From NCBI GenBank assembly GCA_963170055.1, contig CAUJGJ010000397.1:3677501-3727500 (forward strand): a stretch of 50,000 bases of DNA. The letters run 5' to 3'. Below, in pieces: positions 1-11,483 of the stretch; positions within the stretch are counted from its first letter, which is position 1, and every line of letters starts with the position of its first letter. Below the pieces are notes generated by a model. The model was not told the origin of the DNA. It saw only the letters and a program-made list of their open reading frames with translations, and made no database searches. This stretch comes from Halisarca cf. caerulea. Taxonomy: Eukaryota; Porifera; Demospongiae; Chondrillida; Halisarcidae. The position numbers and the translations under genes are program-made.

Positions 1-729
1 TCTATTCTCCCCACCCTGTATGGAATCAACTGCCCACTTTACTGGAATATTGTTCAATATTGTAGCCACTTGTTTGAGATCATGGGGATTATGCGTACAA
101 AGGCAGAAATCCACCACTTTTGTGCATGAATTAGTTATTTTTGCTTTACATTGACTTGGATAAAAAAATTGTGGCAGATTGTGATAAGAATTCACTATAC
201 TACGTCCACTGACTGATGTTATACCCCCTGCTATAGTGAAATTCTGGCTAGAACACAGTCGTATATCTGTAAAGAAAGGGTGTGGGAATATATAAAACAA
301 AAGTATATATATGTATATTTAGACATGTAGACTTTGTGTACATATATTGTGCTAACTTACTATGGGTCACACATTGACCCTGGCGCTGAGGAGGCGGAGG
401 AGGAAGAGGCCTCGTCGGAGAAAGTATCCTCCTCTCGCGCCTCCTACAGCGCCGTTCCTTTTGAAGTTGGCTATGCTGTATATGAATAAAGATCAATCTG
501 TTGAACAAAACTACAGAGATTTAAAATTGTACTTACAATACGTGTAATTTCCTGATCTTTTTCATTTTTCTAGAGGGAGACAGTGGGTGTGCATAAAACA
601 TGCGCTAATAAGGAAAATATTCAATGTAATGCATTTTACTCACAACTCTTTCAAAGTCACTGTCTTTCTCCTTTTTCTAAATAGAGGGAAAGATAGAGAG
701 GTAGCAAATCTCACATTTACATTTCATTC
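1..729. other. Non-coding stretch, nothing recognised
   Basis: AT-rich DNA with no convincing gene. A short arginine-rich frame at 362-547 (plus) comes from a GC-rich patch and resembles no family I know. No transposon ends are visible. Confidence 0.5.
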
Positions 730-746
730 ACATTGTACACACACAT

Positions 747-820
<74 letters not shown>

Positions 821-893
821 ACACACATGCATACATACATACATGCACACATACACACACACACACATACGTCCTCACACACACACACACTAT
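730..893. repeat. CA microsatellite
   Basis: A (CA)n array with a few CATA and ATGC interruptions. The poly-Thr/His and poly-Cys/Val frames across it are repeat artefacts, not proteins. Confidence 0.95.
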
Positions 894-1947
894 TATACTT
901 ACAACTTTTTCATACTTACACTTTCTTTTTTCTATTAGTGTCATATGTACATTGTTCACCAAGTTTGAACTCACTATCAGTTCTTCATATACAGTTGCTT
1001 TTCTTTACTGTGAACATGAAGATATAACATCATTTATAACAGAGGACATAACAGAAATGCACGAAAACTCACATGCATGTAGAAAAAAAAACAGGCATGT
1101 AAAAACATATATCAAATAATAGTATATACATTTTAATGTCATGCAAGTCATGCAGGTTCTCTTACCATGTTGTCTTTTTTGACTTTTATGTACAAACAAT
1201 AGTAAAAACAAGAATATAATATAAGAATAAATATGATTTATGATAGTCAGAACCAGTGACTGTATAACATAAAAAAATCATATGGCTAACAAAGTATTGC
1301 AAAGGTGAGAAGTTCATATTTCATAATTTTGCAAGCATGCAAGAACAAGGAGATGCATGCCATAGAGTAAGTATTAAACTTACATATATGTACACACAAG
1401 TTGAAAAGATTCCCTACAGCAGAGAATAAACTAAATTAAGCACAATGCTAACCTATAGAGTGTAAAACTCTTACCATTAGCCCCAAGACAAAACTGGGAA
1501 CTAACAGTTGCAGCAGCAAGTGTATTGCTGCTGTAACTAACATCTATTAGTGTGAAAAGTAGAATAATGTTTACAGTGAATTTCGAAATAGATACATATT
1601 ATACACTTTAAACCTTGTAGTAGGCTTTGAACGTACCACAAAAATGAGAGAGTAATTAACTTGAAGTTTCATTACCAGAGCCAGCTGCAAATGAAATAAA
1701 ATCCCGCGGAGAATGCGCGCAATGGAATTTCAGACAATTCGCACCTGCATATTCTTCATTGAAAAGCCGTTGTCGACTGGTCCTTCGATCGTCTTTGTAT
1801 TCCTCTGTGTTTCTAAGCGCATTTCTTGGGTTTGACAAAGTCTCGTAATACTGCGGAGCATGGTAAGCAAGTTTTTGTTCCTTTTCATGTATTGTGCGGC
1901 AGAATAGTTGCATAACCATTCATTGCAGTCAAAGGTTGATAGTTGTG

Positions 1948-2043
1948 ACAGAACACTAGTCTCGCATAGCCAGACCCTACTCACCCACACATGCCGTTTG
2001 GTGTGGGCGAGTAGGGTCTGGCTACGTGAGACTAACAGAACAC
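1948..2043. mobile_element. 78-bp palindromic MITE with 9-bp target duplication
   Basis: The element is 1,957-2,034. It begins TAGTCTCGCATAGCCAGACC and ends with the near-perfect inverse, ...GGTCTGGCTACGTGAGACTA, so it folds into one long hairpin. ACAGAACAC lies on both sides (1,948-1,956 and 2,035-2,043), a perfect 9-bp duplication. Its ends match those of the 17-kb transposon at 21,046-38,195, which also has a 9-bp duplication. It is therefore read as an internally deleted, non-autonomous member of that family. Confidence 0.9.
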
Positions 2044-2570
2044 GTTGGCCACAGGTCTGTGATATATTGCCTGCAGACATTTAGTTTTGTTGGGTGTCGT
2101 TCTTCAGTCGTCTGTGCCTTCGTAAGGTTTGTACCTTTACGTGTGGAGGTAGTATGTGTCTTTGCTTGTATTTGTGGAGTCTGATTTCTTTTGTTTTTAG
2201 ACTACAGTGTCTCAGTGTGGCTTAGTAAGCTTTATGTTTAGAGACAGCATGTGTAGATTGTGTGCATACGTTGTTTTGTGGGAGTGTGGTGTGTGTGACG
2301 TGTGTTTACAATGGGGAAAGTGTGTATGTGGATTTGTGAGTCTATATATGTAGGATTAAGTGGAACAAGGCCTTTAACTTTTGCTTAAGGTGCCCAGCCA
2401 TGGGGTAAAGTGGGGTAACTAAGGAACACACTGGTAACTTAGAACAGGGCCTGTATCCTTTGCTATGATTAAGCTTCCCTGCTATACTTACCCCTGCTGA
2501 ACGCCCAATTTACGGAGATTACTGGACAAAAATTTTACCTGTAGTTTACTATTGACACTGCTTTACTCGG

Positions 2571-2625
2571 CCGTTCCAAGTTACCCAGGCGTTCCAAGTT
2601 ACCCAGGCGTTCCAAGTTACCCAGC
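2571..2625 (+). repeat. 18-bp tandem repeat, three copies
   Basis: The unit CGTTCCAAGTTACCCAGG occurs three times in tandem inside dispersed-repeat copy A. A related CTCCAAGTTACCC motif recurs at 2,714 and 9,723. Confidence 0.85.
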
Positions 2626-2779
2626 CTTACCCTAGCTACTTGCCACTGTTAAACGCTAAATTCAAGTAGACATTGCTGAGTCAGAATTTAACATACTTCT
2701 TTTTAATTTGGCTGCTCCAAGTTACCCAGACTCACTTTACAACGCATATATGTTTCATTATGAGCGAATATAGATTTTG

Positions 2780-2833
2780 TGTGTGCGTGTTTTATGTGTG
2801 TGTGTGTGTTTGTGTGTGTGTTTTGTGTGTGTG

Positions 2834-2875
<42 letters not shown>

Positions 2876-3175
2876 ACCTATTGGTTATAGTACCATGTTG
2901 CAGTGGAACCAGCTATGTATTGAAGAAATTCGGCTCTATGTGTGTGTATGTATGCGTGCTTTTGTGGTTTCGTTATTAATTGTTCTTTCTTTTCATGTTC
3001 AGATTAGAGAGTATAGCATCGATTCTGAAGGCCTTTAGTATTTAGTATTTTAGAAGAAGTATTAGAAGTATAAGTATAGAAATATTTTTTGGTGTGTGGT
3101 GTATAATTTTGTTTTGTATGTGTGTGATTATTGTCTGTGTGTGTGTGTGTGTGTATGTGTGTGTGTGTGTGTGTA

Positions 3176-3249
<74 letters not shown>

Positions 3250-3250
3250 G
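2780..3250 (+). repeat. TG microsatellites flanking a conserved acceptor-like segment
   Basis: TG arrays lie at 2,797-2,873 and 3,125-3,246. Between them, ATTGTTCTTTCTTTTCATG (from about 2,980) runs into TTCAG. This is a pyrimidine-rich, splice-acceptor-like tract that recurs almost identically at 14,020-14,040. No exon could be supported downstream. Confidence 0.85.
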
Positions 3251-3726
3251 CGTGACACTTGAAATAGGCTATGAATAAAGATTCTCCAGTCTCAAATTGA
3301 AAAATACCTATCCCATAATGTCTTCCATATTGCAAACAATTTTAGAAATCTCAATTTGCCCCCCTATCCCCTAATTGTGTATGCAGCCCTGATGTGTACC
3401 TCTATAAATGTATGTGTCTTCAGTGGTTGTGGGGGGGCATGGTGTGTGTGTGTGTGTGTGTGTGTGTTTGATTATGCACATTTAGCGTGTGTGAGGATGT
3501 CCATGTACGTATAGTGAATATTCATGTTTGTATGTACTTCATGTGTGTATATCACATACTATGCTAATTTATATTGTCCTCTGCAGGAATTTGATGCATG
3601 GACCATACAGCGTATTGTATGCTCATACAAAGGATGTAAATTGACTACATTATGCATGGATTTATAATTTGGTAAAATACTATTACATAGCGTTGTGATT
3701 TTTATTTTATTGTAATGGTTTGAAAA

Positions 3727-4527
3727 TTAGTACGTAAATAATTTCATGATTATTATTTTTATTATAATGGTTTGATTCAATTGTTCAATTGTGCTTTTGA
3801 CTCTAAGCAGTTTGTACAGCTGTTGAAATCCCTCCATGTTGAGAAAGCCTCTTGAGCCAACTTCAAGGGTAATTATGGAGGCACGGTGGGTAGAAGAGCA
3901 GGCACTTTTGAGCTCCTTGTAGCAATCAATCTTCCTCTCGGCGGCATGGGAGATGTTACTATCGAATGGAACGGTCAACCCAACCAGGTAGATAGATGTG
4001 GCATTCCAGATGACAATGTCTGGTCGCTGGTCAGTTGTGGCCACATCTTGAGGGAAGTTGTACTGGCCAGGGAGGTCAACTGTGATGTGCAACTCTGGTG
4101 GCAGGTGGCGATGGCAGAAATCATAAATAACTGTCAGTACATTGTCCTATCTCTTGGTGTAGCGCCTGAAGTCTAAGGCCTTCTGTCAGGAATTGAGGAT
4201 GTGGGCCAGAGACTGATACTCTCCACAGAGCTGACACTTTGGTGCAGACAGCTTCTTCCATTTATAGAGGTTAGCATTGTGTGGAAGAGTGTCTGTCACC
4301 GCATTGAGAGCAAACTTGAAGAGTTGCTCTGTGAGGCTGTAGATGGCTGTGGTCCAGTTCTGTGCTACACGACCCTCATACTCTTGCACAGTCAGCCCCT
4401 GCACAGGTAGGCAAGTGGTGTGAGCTAGTCGAGCACTGGTGTCTTCTGCCTGAATGTTGGACTTTGCGCATGCAACCACTTTCCTCCTTGAAGCACCCGG
4501 GTCATCCATCATGGCATCCACCACCAC
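3727..4527 (-). pseudogene. LINE C-terminal zinc knuckle and endonuclease-like domain
   Basis: The part at 4,186-4,527 ends in CQLCGEYQSLAHILNSC-like sequence, the CCHC knuckle that precedes the endonuclease of R2-type elements. The part at 3,727-4,092 holds RPDIVIW followed about ten residues later by LVGLTVPFD. From recall of relatives this position usually reads (E/D)LTVPF, so the acidic catalytic residue seems replaced by glycine. If so, cleavage activity would be lost. The two parts are in different frames. This is the 3' coding end of the element. Confidence 0.7.
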
Positions 4528-4548
4528 TTGGTGTTGACGGAATAAGGC

Positions 4549-6295
4549 TCATTGGAGGTTAGCCTCATGCTGGGTCTCCTTGGTGGCAATGGCTCGAACC
4601 GTGGGGTCACTAGAGTACATGTGGGATCCAGCCTTAGCGGCATGGATCTTCTTGTACACTGTGACAAGGTGGGGTAGATCGAGACCCCCGTTGGACTTGG
4701 GGAGGAAAAGGCGGTTAGGATCAGCAGATCTAGCAAGACCACTCCACCTTTTGAGGTACTTGGTGGCAATGGGCTGTAGGGTATTTTGTAGCCAGGAGAT
4801 GGGAAGGTCAGTGATGGAGAGATCCCAAGTCAAGCGTGGGCAGATGCAGGCCCTAAAGACTTTGAGCTTCTGCTGTCGTGTGATGGGTGTAGCATCAATC
4901 TTCTCCAGCATGACCCGAAGCTTGGCAACCAGGTGTTCCCTACTCTCAGTGGAGGTAGAGTGGATAGCCACAGGGGCTCCAAGGAATTTGAAGGTGTTGT
5001 CCCCCAGATAAGGAACGGTGTGCCCACTAAGTACGAGGTTGAGGTTGTAGGCCTTTCCTGTGTTGGCTTTGATAGCAACTGCCACACACTTTGGTACATT
5101 GGCATGCATGCCAGACCATGTTAACCAAGACTCAGTGACACAAAGTAGGTGCTGACATGAAGAGGGCCCATCACTAATGAGAGAGGTATCATCAGCGTAT
5201 TGCAGCAGGTTGATTCTTCTAGGCACGGAGTTGAGACTGTAGCCCAAGTGAGTGTACCTCTGAGTGATGGAGTCCACCAGGGTATTCATTACAGCATTGA
5301 AAATGATGACCGATAGAGGGTCACCCTGGTAGACTCCCATTTGAAGGTGAATAGGAGAGGTTGCCCACTTAGAGATGGAGATGACAGCTGTGAGGCCATC
5401 GTAGATATGTGAGACCAGTCTGATTATTCCAGAGGGGCGTGGTAATGGGCCAGGGAAAATGCAATTAGTTCATGGTGCACACTATCAAAGGCATTGGCCA
5501 GGTCCAACCAGCAGATACTGAGAGACTTACATCTTCTCTGCGCCTCCCGAAGGATGGTGAGGAGTTTAAGATGATGCTCCGAACAACCAGGTACACCATC
5601 AATGAAGGCTTTCTGAGTCGCTGTGTTCAGGAAGTTGTTACCAACCATGAACGACAACCACCTCTTTTTCAGTAGGTTAGTGAAGACTTTGCTGATGCAC
5701 GATGTAAGGGCAATTGGTCGGAAGTTGGCAGGGATGGTAGGGTCTTCACTAGCCTTCTTCTTACCAAGCAGGTGCACTATTCCAACCTTCCATGCTGCAG
5801 GAATGGCTTGGGTGGTCCAGCAGCAGTTGAACATATGTAGTAGTGCAGGCACCAAAGAAGGGCACTTCTTGATAATGACGTAAGAATTTGATCAGCAGGA
5901 CTGGGGGCAGATGATGACTTAAGGCCTGAGATAACCATACTCACCCCTTCCACTGTAAAGGGAGTAGTGTTCATTGGGACAGAGGGCATGGGACATGATG
6001 GCATCCACTCAACGCGGTGAAAGGTCTTGGATGCTAAGGAATAGCCATTGGAGAAATACTCCTCAGCCTTCTCCTGGCTAAAGGATGCCTGTATGGAGGT
6101 GTGGCTGTCTTCATCCAGGATCCTGTGGGCAAATTTGTGGATGTCTCGATGGCAGTCCTTTCTCAACTGTTTAGCAGATGACTTTGAGGCCAGAATCTTT
6201 GCTTCTTTTACCAACTTGCTGTGTTGGCAGACCAACTGGTGAAATGTCTGAGCCAGCAGACGAACCTCTTCAGGAGAGGAACTATTTCTCCTCAA
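4549..6295 (-). pseudogene. LINE reverse transcriptase (frameshifted)
   Basis: The reverse transcriptase copies element RNA into DNA at the target site. Visible motifs, in order, are FRPIALTS (about 5,720), the motif-A aspartate in WLDLANAFDSVHHEL (about 5,490), motif B MGVYQGDPLS (5,340) and the catalytic motif C QYADDTSL (about 5,200). Thumb-like sequence follows to 4,549. The frame changes near 5,880, again near 5,424 (after HAPLE), and again just upstream of 4,549. The core catalytic residues are retained, but an intact polyprotein cannot be read. The family call rests on the YADD box and motif order and is firm. The clade is less certain. Confidence 0.85.
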
Positions 6296-6379
6296 ACGAC
6301 GTAACTCTTTCTTGATTTCCTTCTTTTTAGTGGTGATTTCCTTGATGGCATTTTGCTTGGCTGCTGGTAGATTGACACA

Positions 6380-6931
6380 TCATAGATGACAATGATGGTT
6401 GTCAGGCATGATACCAAACCTGGACACTAGGTAGGTGTAAAGTCCCTCTGTGATGACATGATGCATCATATTCACATCTCCTAAGCACAGCACAGCAGGT
6501 ACAATGTTGGCCTGGACAAATGCATCCATTTCAGCCCATTGTTCAGGGTTGGTAGGAAACTTGGGCCGAGGCAGTAGAGTGGGTGGATTAGGTGAGGAGC
6601 TGGGCCTAGATGGTTCAGTGCAGGACAGAAATGTGGTAGCTTGTTGTATTGGTAGGCTTGTAGGTAGGGTGGTACTTTGCTTGGCATTAAAAGTCATATT
6701 TTTACATGAGGCATTTCTCCTCAGATGTGTTTCAAGTCGAGTGAATCTCTTCCCACACTTGGGACATGTCAGTTTCTTGGCTTTACCTCTAGACTTGTTT
6801 TCTAGTGTTCTCTGAGACAAAAGGTGGTTGTAGTCAGCTCCATTCCTCTCTGGACATCCTTTGTAGTGATTACCAACACTTTTAAAAGACTTGTGACAAA
6901 AACAGCAATAGTTCAAGGCTGGTTGATCCAT
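6380..6931 (-). pseudogene. LINE N-terminal zinc-finger segment
   Basis: The likely start is the methionine at 6,931, directly before the first finger; the same frame stays open upstream to 7,006. Two zinc-binding units are visible: a C-x2-C...H-x4-C unit (CCFC...HYKGC) about 10 residues in, and a second about 45 residues on (CPKCGKRF...H...C). A Ser/Pro/Thr-rich linker follows. Such fingers bind nucleic acid at the N-terminus of R2-like elements and are thought to guide target-site binding. The frame ends at a stop at 6,380, and the LINE continues in another frame just downstream, so a frameshift separates this from the polymerase part. Confidence 0.75.
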
Positions 6932-7141
6932 GTCCAAGATGTCAGACAAGTGACAGAAATTATTACCCAAAAATAGAGAAAAAGTTAGCAATAGGAATAC
7001 AACCAAACTTAGCCAAACTAGTCACTAGGTCTCTATCTAATAAAAAAACCTAGAAAACAAACAAAGTCGTTTGCCTAGACAGCTAGAATGAAGTATCCTA
7101 TTAAAACTCAAACTTTCCCTCCCTTTTGGAGGGATTGCACA

Positions 7142-7172
<31 letters not shown>
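7142..7172. repeat. CA microsatellite
   Basis: A short (CA)n tract just upstream of the presumed 5' end of the minus-strand LINE. Confidence 0.9.
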
Positions 7173-7176
<4 letters not shown>

Positions 7177-7319
7177 AAGGGGCGTAGCTATAGCATAGGG
7201 TTCAGCAGGCTTGAGCCTCCCTTGAAGGTTTTCTTCCCAACTCCACAAGCTGACCTGGATTGGGCCCACTGTCTATTAGTTTATGAATATATTTTAGATT
7301 AGTTATAAAACTAATTTAA

Positions 7320-7381
7320 CAAGTGATTCGAGTTTAAAAAACTCGTGGGCCGCCTACAGCCCTGGACACTCAAATCACTTG
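7320..7381. repeat. GATTCGAGTTT hairpin repeat, copy 1
   Basis: A palindromic segment of about 60 bp with outer arms AAGTGATTCGAGTTT and ACTCAAATCACTT around a GC-rich centre. It recurs at 46,978-47,036 and 47,522-47,579 with the same arms and different centres. It is probably a tiny non-autonomous element; no target duplication is clear. Confidence 0.75.
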
Positions 7382-7463
7382 GAAATCATCCTCACGGAAT
7401 TGAAAGATCCCGGGCCTAAGATATATTGCATGGTTTTGTGTAGACTAAGTGTTGTATGATAAA

Positions 7464-7464
<1 letters not shown>

Positions 7465-7515
<51 letters not shown>

Positions 7516-7672
7516 CAGTTTCTGGAATTATTGTGTTCTATTGTGCTCCTTGTTCACATGAAGACTAAATGAAATCCCAAATGGAAAGGATTGTGAGTTT
7601 AATAGCATTATTGTGCTTGTGAATTGATGCATTCATGCATGTGTGTGTGTGTACGTGTGTGTGTGTGTGGGT

Positions 7673-7713
<41 letters not shown>
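7465..7713 (+). repeat. Two TG microsatellites
   Basis: TG arrays at 7,465-7,513 and 7,640-7,712, with about 125 bp of unique AT-rich sequence between them. Confidence 0.95.
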
Positions 7714-7716
<3 letters not shown>

Positions 7717-8380
7717 GCATTTCTTATGTTACACTCTTTCTCTCCCTACAGAATACAAAGTAAGCCTTAGGAATAAATTCAACTGACTTGTGGTAGGTAC
7801 AATAAAGCAACGTCAGCTCCAAAAGGAATGATGATGAAGAAAGCAAGAGAGGAGGATCCTGTCTCCAATGTGACCTCCTTATCCTCCACCTCGTGCTTGT
7901 GTATACCCTTGTATTCCCAAAGTTAGTTAGTACATACACCACACATATATACTGGTGAAATGTCATTATGTTTCTTCTTTTCCCCATGTAGGAAACTGTA
8001 AGCAAACAGCAGCTGCACTAGGCCTGCTAAACTGTTTTCACTAACAGTTCATTTACTGTTTTAATAATAATATATTTATTGTATAGTTATGTGCATATAA
8101 TTATATGCATCAAATATTTATCACCTTAAGTTTTAATAATTATAATGAAACATGTCACATTACTACTACAATATGAATTAAACATAATATAATTCAATAG
8201 TCAACGTACTACAAATGCACACAAACACACATACACACACATACACAGCTGCATAGCACAACGCATGCACATGCATACATAATAACTCACCATCCTTTCC
8301 TTGAATTATTTCTGTGAACATGTAGAATGACAACAGAGCACAAAAATTCCACACATGTACACACACAAACATGCACACAC
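7714..8380. other. Non-coding stretch, nothing recognised
   Basis: No long frame with family resemblance. The sequence is AT-rich, and scattered ACAC motifs near 8,220-8,250 lead into the CA array that follows. Confidence 0.5.
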
Positions 8381-8475
8381 ACGCGTGCACACACACACAC
8401 ACACACACACACACCATGCATACAGAAACACACACACACGCACACACACATGAGCACACACACACAAACACACCA
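8345..8475. repeat. CA microsatellite, interrupted
   Basis: A (CA)n tract with CATG and CGTG interruptions. Its His/Thr frames are artefacts. Confidence 0.95.
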
Positions 8476-8748
8476 CATACACATGAACATGACATGTTGT
8501 CTAACCAAATTATCCATAGCGTGTATAATCTACAAAAAAATAAGCTAATGAAGAACAACCTATAACAAGTAAGCAGCACACTTACGTATATTATGAAGGC
8601 GATATAAGTTATTGTAACCACCTACAAAAGAAAATAAGCGCATTGCATAGCTATTTAAGCATACACAAATAAAGTATAATTTAGCTAAAAACGCTTACTA
8701 AAAAGGACAGCAAAAAGGACAACAAAAACGTAGTACCAGCTGTACATG

Positions 8749-8803
8749 TAGTGCTACCATAGACACTCTAGACTATGTAGTATAGAGTGTCTACGGTGCT
8801 ACC
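8749..8803. repeat. Small hairpin repeat
   Basis: The arms GTAGTGCTACCATAGACACTC and its near-inverse at 8,782-8,803 enclose a roughly 10-bp loop. It looks like a small MITE or a TIR-TIR relic. Confidence 0.65.
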
Positions 8804-8939
8804 AGACCCATAATCAAAGGCATTAATACATCAATATTTAAAATGAACATATTAAACACTTCAACACAGTAACAGGCTTAGACACTTACAAAGCAAAGCC
8901 AAAAATCTTCCATTTTTTAGCCGAATAGGAAATTGTAGC

Positions 8940-9470
8940 CGTTAGTGCCATAAAATACTGCGGCAAATGTGTGGAATGGAACTTTAGAAAGTTTGTAGCT
9001 GTTCTTCATTGGAAGGCCGTTCTCAAGTAGTCGTTCGATTGTCGTTGTCTTCCTCTGTGTTTCTCAATGCATTTTTTGGGTTTGATAAAGTCTCTCCATA
9101 CTGCGGAGCATGGTAAGCAAGTATTTGTTCCTTCTATTTGCTAAGTGAAGTGAAACTATTGTGTAACCGTGCACCGGGGTCAAAGGTTGATAGTTGCGCC
9201 AGAGCACATTAACTACATAAATACTACTTTGCCTAGTACTACAAATTATTTCCGTTTGGTCCCATTTTTCTCTCATCTGTGCCTTCGTAAGCTTTGTACA
9301 TTTCTGTTTAGAGTTGGTGTGTGTCTCTTTGTGTATATGGCTTTGTGGGAGTGTGTTCAGTGTGATTACCTTTGTTGATACAGCGTAAGATGGTGTGCGT
9401 GTGTGTCAGTGTATTCGTGTGTGATCCATGTGTGTTATTACATATATTTATGTACATGTGAGTAATATGT

Positions 9471-9518
<48 letters not shown>

Positions 9519-9760
9519 GTTTGCAATGGGGAAAGGGTGTGTGTGGGTTTGTGTGTTTATGTACGTATGTAGGATAAAGTGGGGAAAATTGGAACAGGGT
9601 CTATATATACTGCTTAAGGTGCCCAGCCATACTTGCCACTGCTGAACGCCCAGTTCATGGAGGCAATAAATAGACCCTAAAATGTATCTGTAATTTACTA
9701 TTGACCCTACTTTTACCCGTTTGCTCCAAGTTACCCCATCTTACCCTGCATGCATGGCGT
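8940..9760 (+). repeat. Dispersed repeat, copy B
   Basis: It shares with copies A and C the TCTGTGTTTCTC block, ACTGCGGAGCATGGTAAGCA, GGTCAAAGGTTGATAG, and the AATGGGGAAAG / TAAGGTGCCCAGCCATAC tail. A (TA)n tract at 9,475-9,514 sits inside it. It is followed at once by the largest TG array in the window. Confidence 0.75.
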
Positions 9761-9788
9761 GTTTATGTCGGTATCAGACTTCTTAGTT

Positions 9789-10095
<307 letters not shown>

Positions 10096-10097
<2 letters not shown>

Positions 10098-10250
10098 CCA
10101 CGTAAATACAACCATAACTAGTACTATAAGTTATATTCCTTGGTCCTCGTTCTTCAGTCATCTGTGCTGTAAGCTATGTGGGAGTGTGTTGTGTGATTAC
10201 CTTTGTTGTTATAGCATACGTATTGACTAGGTGCTTGTGTGTGAGGTATG
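10096..10250 (+). repeat. Dispersed repeat, partial copy D
   Basis: A short relic (CCACGTAAATAC..., CTAGTACTATAAGTTAT, TCGTTCTTCAGTCATCTGTG) matching the middle of copies A-C after their GGTCAAAGGTTG block. It is truncated on its left by the TG array. Confidence 0.65.
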
Positions 10251-10258
10251 TTTGTTTT

Positions 10259-10284
10259 TACATGAATGTCTATACATTCATGTA
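10259..10284. repeat. Short perfect palindrome
   Basis: TACATGAATGT and ACATTCATGTA flank a 4-bp loop, an 11-bp-stem hairpin. Confidence 0.8.
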
Positions 10285-10324
10285 AGAATGTGTGGAAAAT
10301 GTTTGTGTATTTAGTAGGGGAAAT

Positions 10325-10329
10325 TGTGT

Positions 10330-10379
<50 letters not shown>

Positions 10380-10800
10380 ATGAGTGTGTGTGTGTGTGTG
10401 TGCACATGTGCCTGTCTGTGTGTAGACTTTGCCATTGGAAATTAGTTCAGATGTCTGTCTGTGCAATTGTGCATAGTTGTGTGTGTGTTTATGAGGGTGT
10501 GTGTGTGCACATGTGCCTGTCTGTGTGTAGACTTTGTCATTGGAAATTAGTTCAGATGTCTGTCTGTGCAATTGTGCATAGTTGTGTGTGTGTTTATGAG
10601 GGTGTGTGTGTGCACATGTGCCTGTCTGTGTGTAGACTTTGTCATTGGAAATTAGTTCAGATGTCTGTCTGTGCAATTGTGCATAGTTGTGTGTGTGTGT
10701 GCACACATGTGCCTGTCTGTGTGTAGACTTTGTCATTGGAAATTAGTTTAGATGTCTGTCTGTGCAATTGTGCATTGTTGTGTGTGTATGCATGTGCATG
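10325..10800 (+). repeat. TG array plus ~105-bp minisatellite, four copies
   Basis: After a TG tract (10,327-10,376), a unit holding GCACATGTGCCTGTCTGTGTG, a GTAGACTTTG...ATTGGAAATTAG core and GTGCAATTGTGCAT repeats at about 10,402, 10,507, 10,612 and 10,701. The period is 105 bp, and about 90 bp for the last copy. Diverged forms of the same unit occur at 16,500-16,820 and 17,570-17,640. Confidence 0.9.
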
Positions 10801-11269
10801 TGTATGTGTGAATGTAAGATAATATAACATGTACATTAATGTTTATATATGGTCACATATAGTGTGAACATGTGTTTGTGTGTGTACATGCGTGTTTTTT
10901 GTGTGTCTCTCTCTGTCTGTGCATGTATATGTGTACAATGTGTATTTGTGCCACTAGTATGTTATATACTGTTCACTATGTAAAGTATGTTGGTCAATTG
11001 TTTGTTGAATGTGTGTATTTGTATGAGTAAATGTGTTTTAAACTGTGTACACATGTACACACAAACTGAAACATTTACACACATACTCATTGAGACATGT
11101 ACATGTGTGCATGTACACACACTGATAAATTACAGAAAATTTATAAAAATGGAAGGCATAGCACTTACAGTGTAAAAAAAGTGGTTATGTTAAGGCATAA
11201 ACACAAACACTAAGACATGTACACGCATACACACACACAGAGACATGTAGACGTGACATACATACACAT

Positions 11270-11337
<68 letters not shown>

Positions 11338-11480
11338 AGACATGTAAATGCGTACACACACATACACTGAGATAATTACAGAAACTTGCCGTCGAAATAC
11401 AAAATAGGCGTCGGGTATTTATAAAAATGAATCAGTAATTACTCATAATAATCACACAGGGTACAAGGATACAACTGTTT
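10801..11480. repeat. TG/CA-rich non-coding stretch
   Basis: Mixed TGTA/ACAC-rich sequence with a pure (CA)n tract at 11,272-11,334 and several GAGACATGTA motifs spaced through it. No gene seen. Confidence 0.8.
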
Positions 11481-11483
11481 GCA

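Larger units (their letters stand above)
1680..2665 (+). repeat. Dispersed repeat, copy A
   Basis: This segment shares a long block with 8,940-9,760 (copy B) and 15,455-15,830 (copy C). In all three a stretch ending TCTGTGTTTCT is followed by a conserved block (ACTGCGGAGCATGGTAAGCA), then GGTCAAAGGTTG, then a TG-rich tail. A and B also share an AATGGGGAAAG / TGCTTAAGGTGCCCAGCCA segment. Copy A is split by the 78-bp MITE at 1,957-2,034. There is no coding potential and no clear terminal inverted repeat. Boundaries are approximate, taken from where the copies diverge. It could be a non-autonomous element or an old segmental repeat that seeds TG arrays. Confidence 0.75.
3700..7020 (-). mobile_element. 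Broken non-LTR retrotransposon, R2/RLE type
   Basis: Read on the minus strand, the parts appear in the order zinc fingers, reverse transcriptase, zinc knuckle, endonuclease-like C-terminus. This is the layout of single-ORF LINEs with a restriction-like endonuclease. I see no apurinic-type endonuclease upstream. The presumed 3' end lies near 3,700-3,775, where two similar T/A-rich segments ending ATGGTTTGA form a short tandem repeat. The 5' end is near 7,020. No target duplication was identified. Several frameshifts make it inactive. Confidence 0.85.

Noticed and set aside
3886..6815. Several plus-strand frames of 60-140 codons across 3,886-6,815
   Set aside because: They are antisense shadows of the minus-strand LINE, which alone shows polymerase motifs.
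10402..10790. Regular repeats resembling a CRISPR array
   Set aside because: The unit is 105 bp with no distinct spacers, in eukaryotic DNA. It is a minisatellite.
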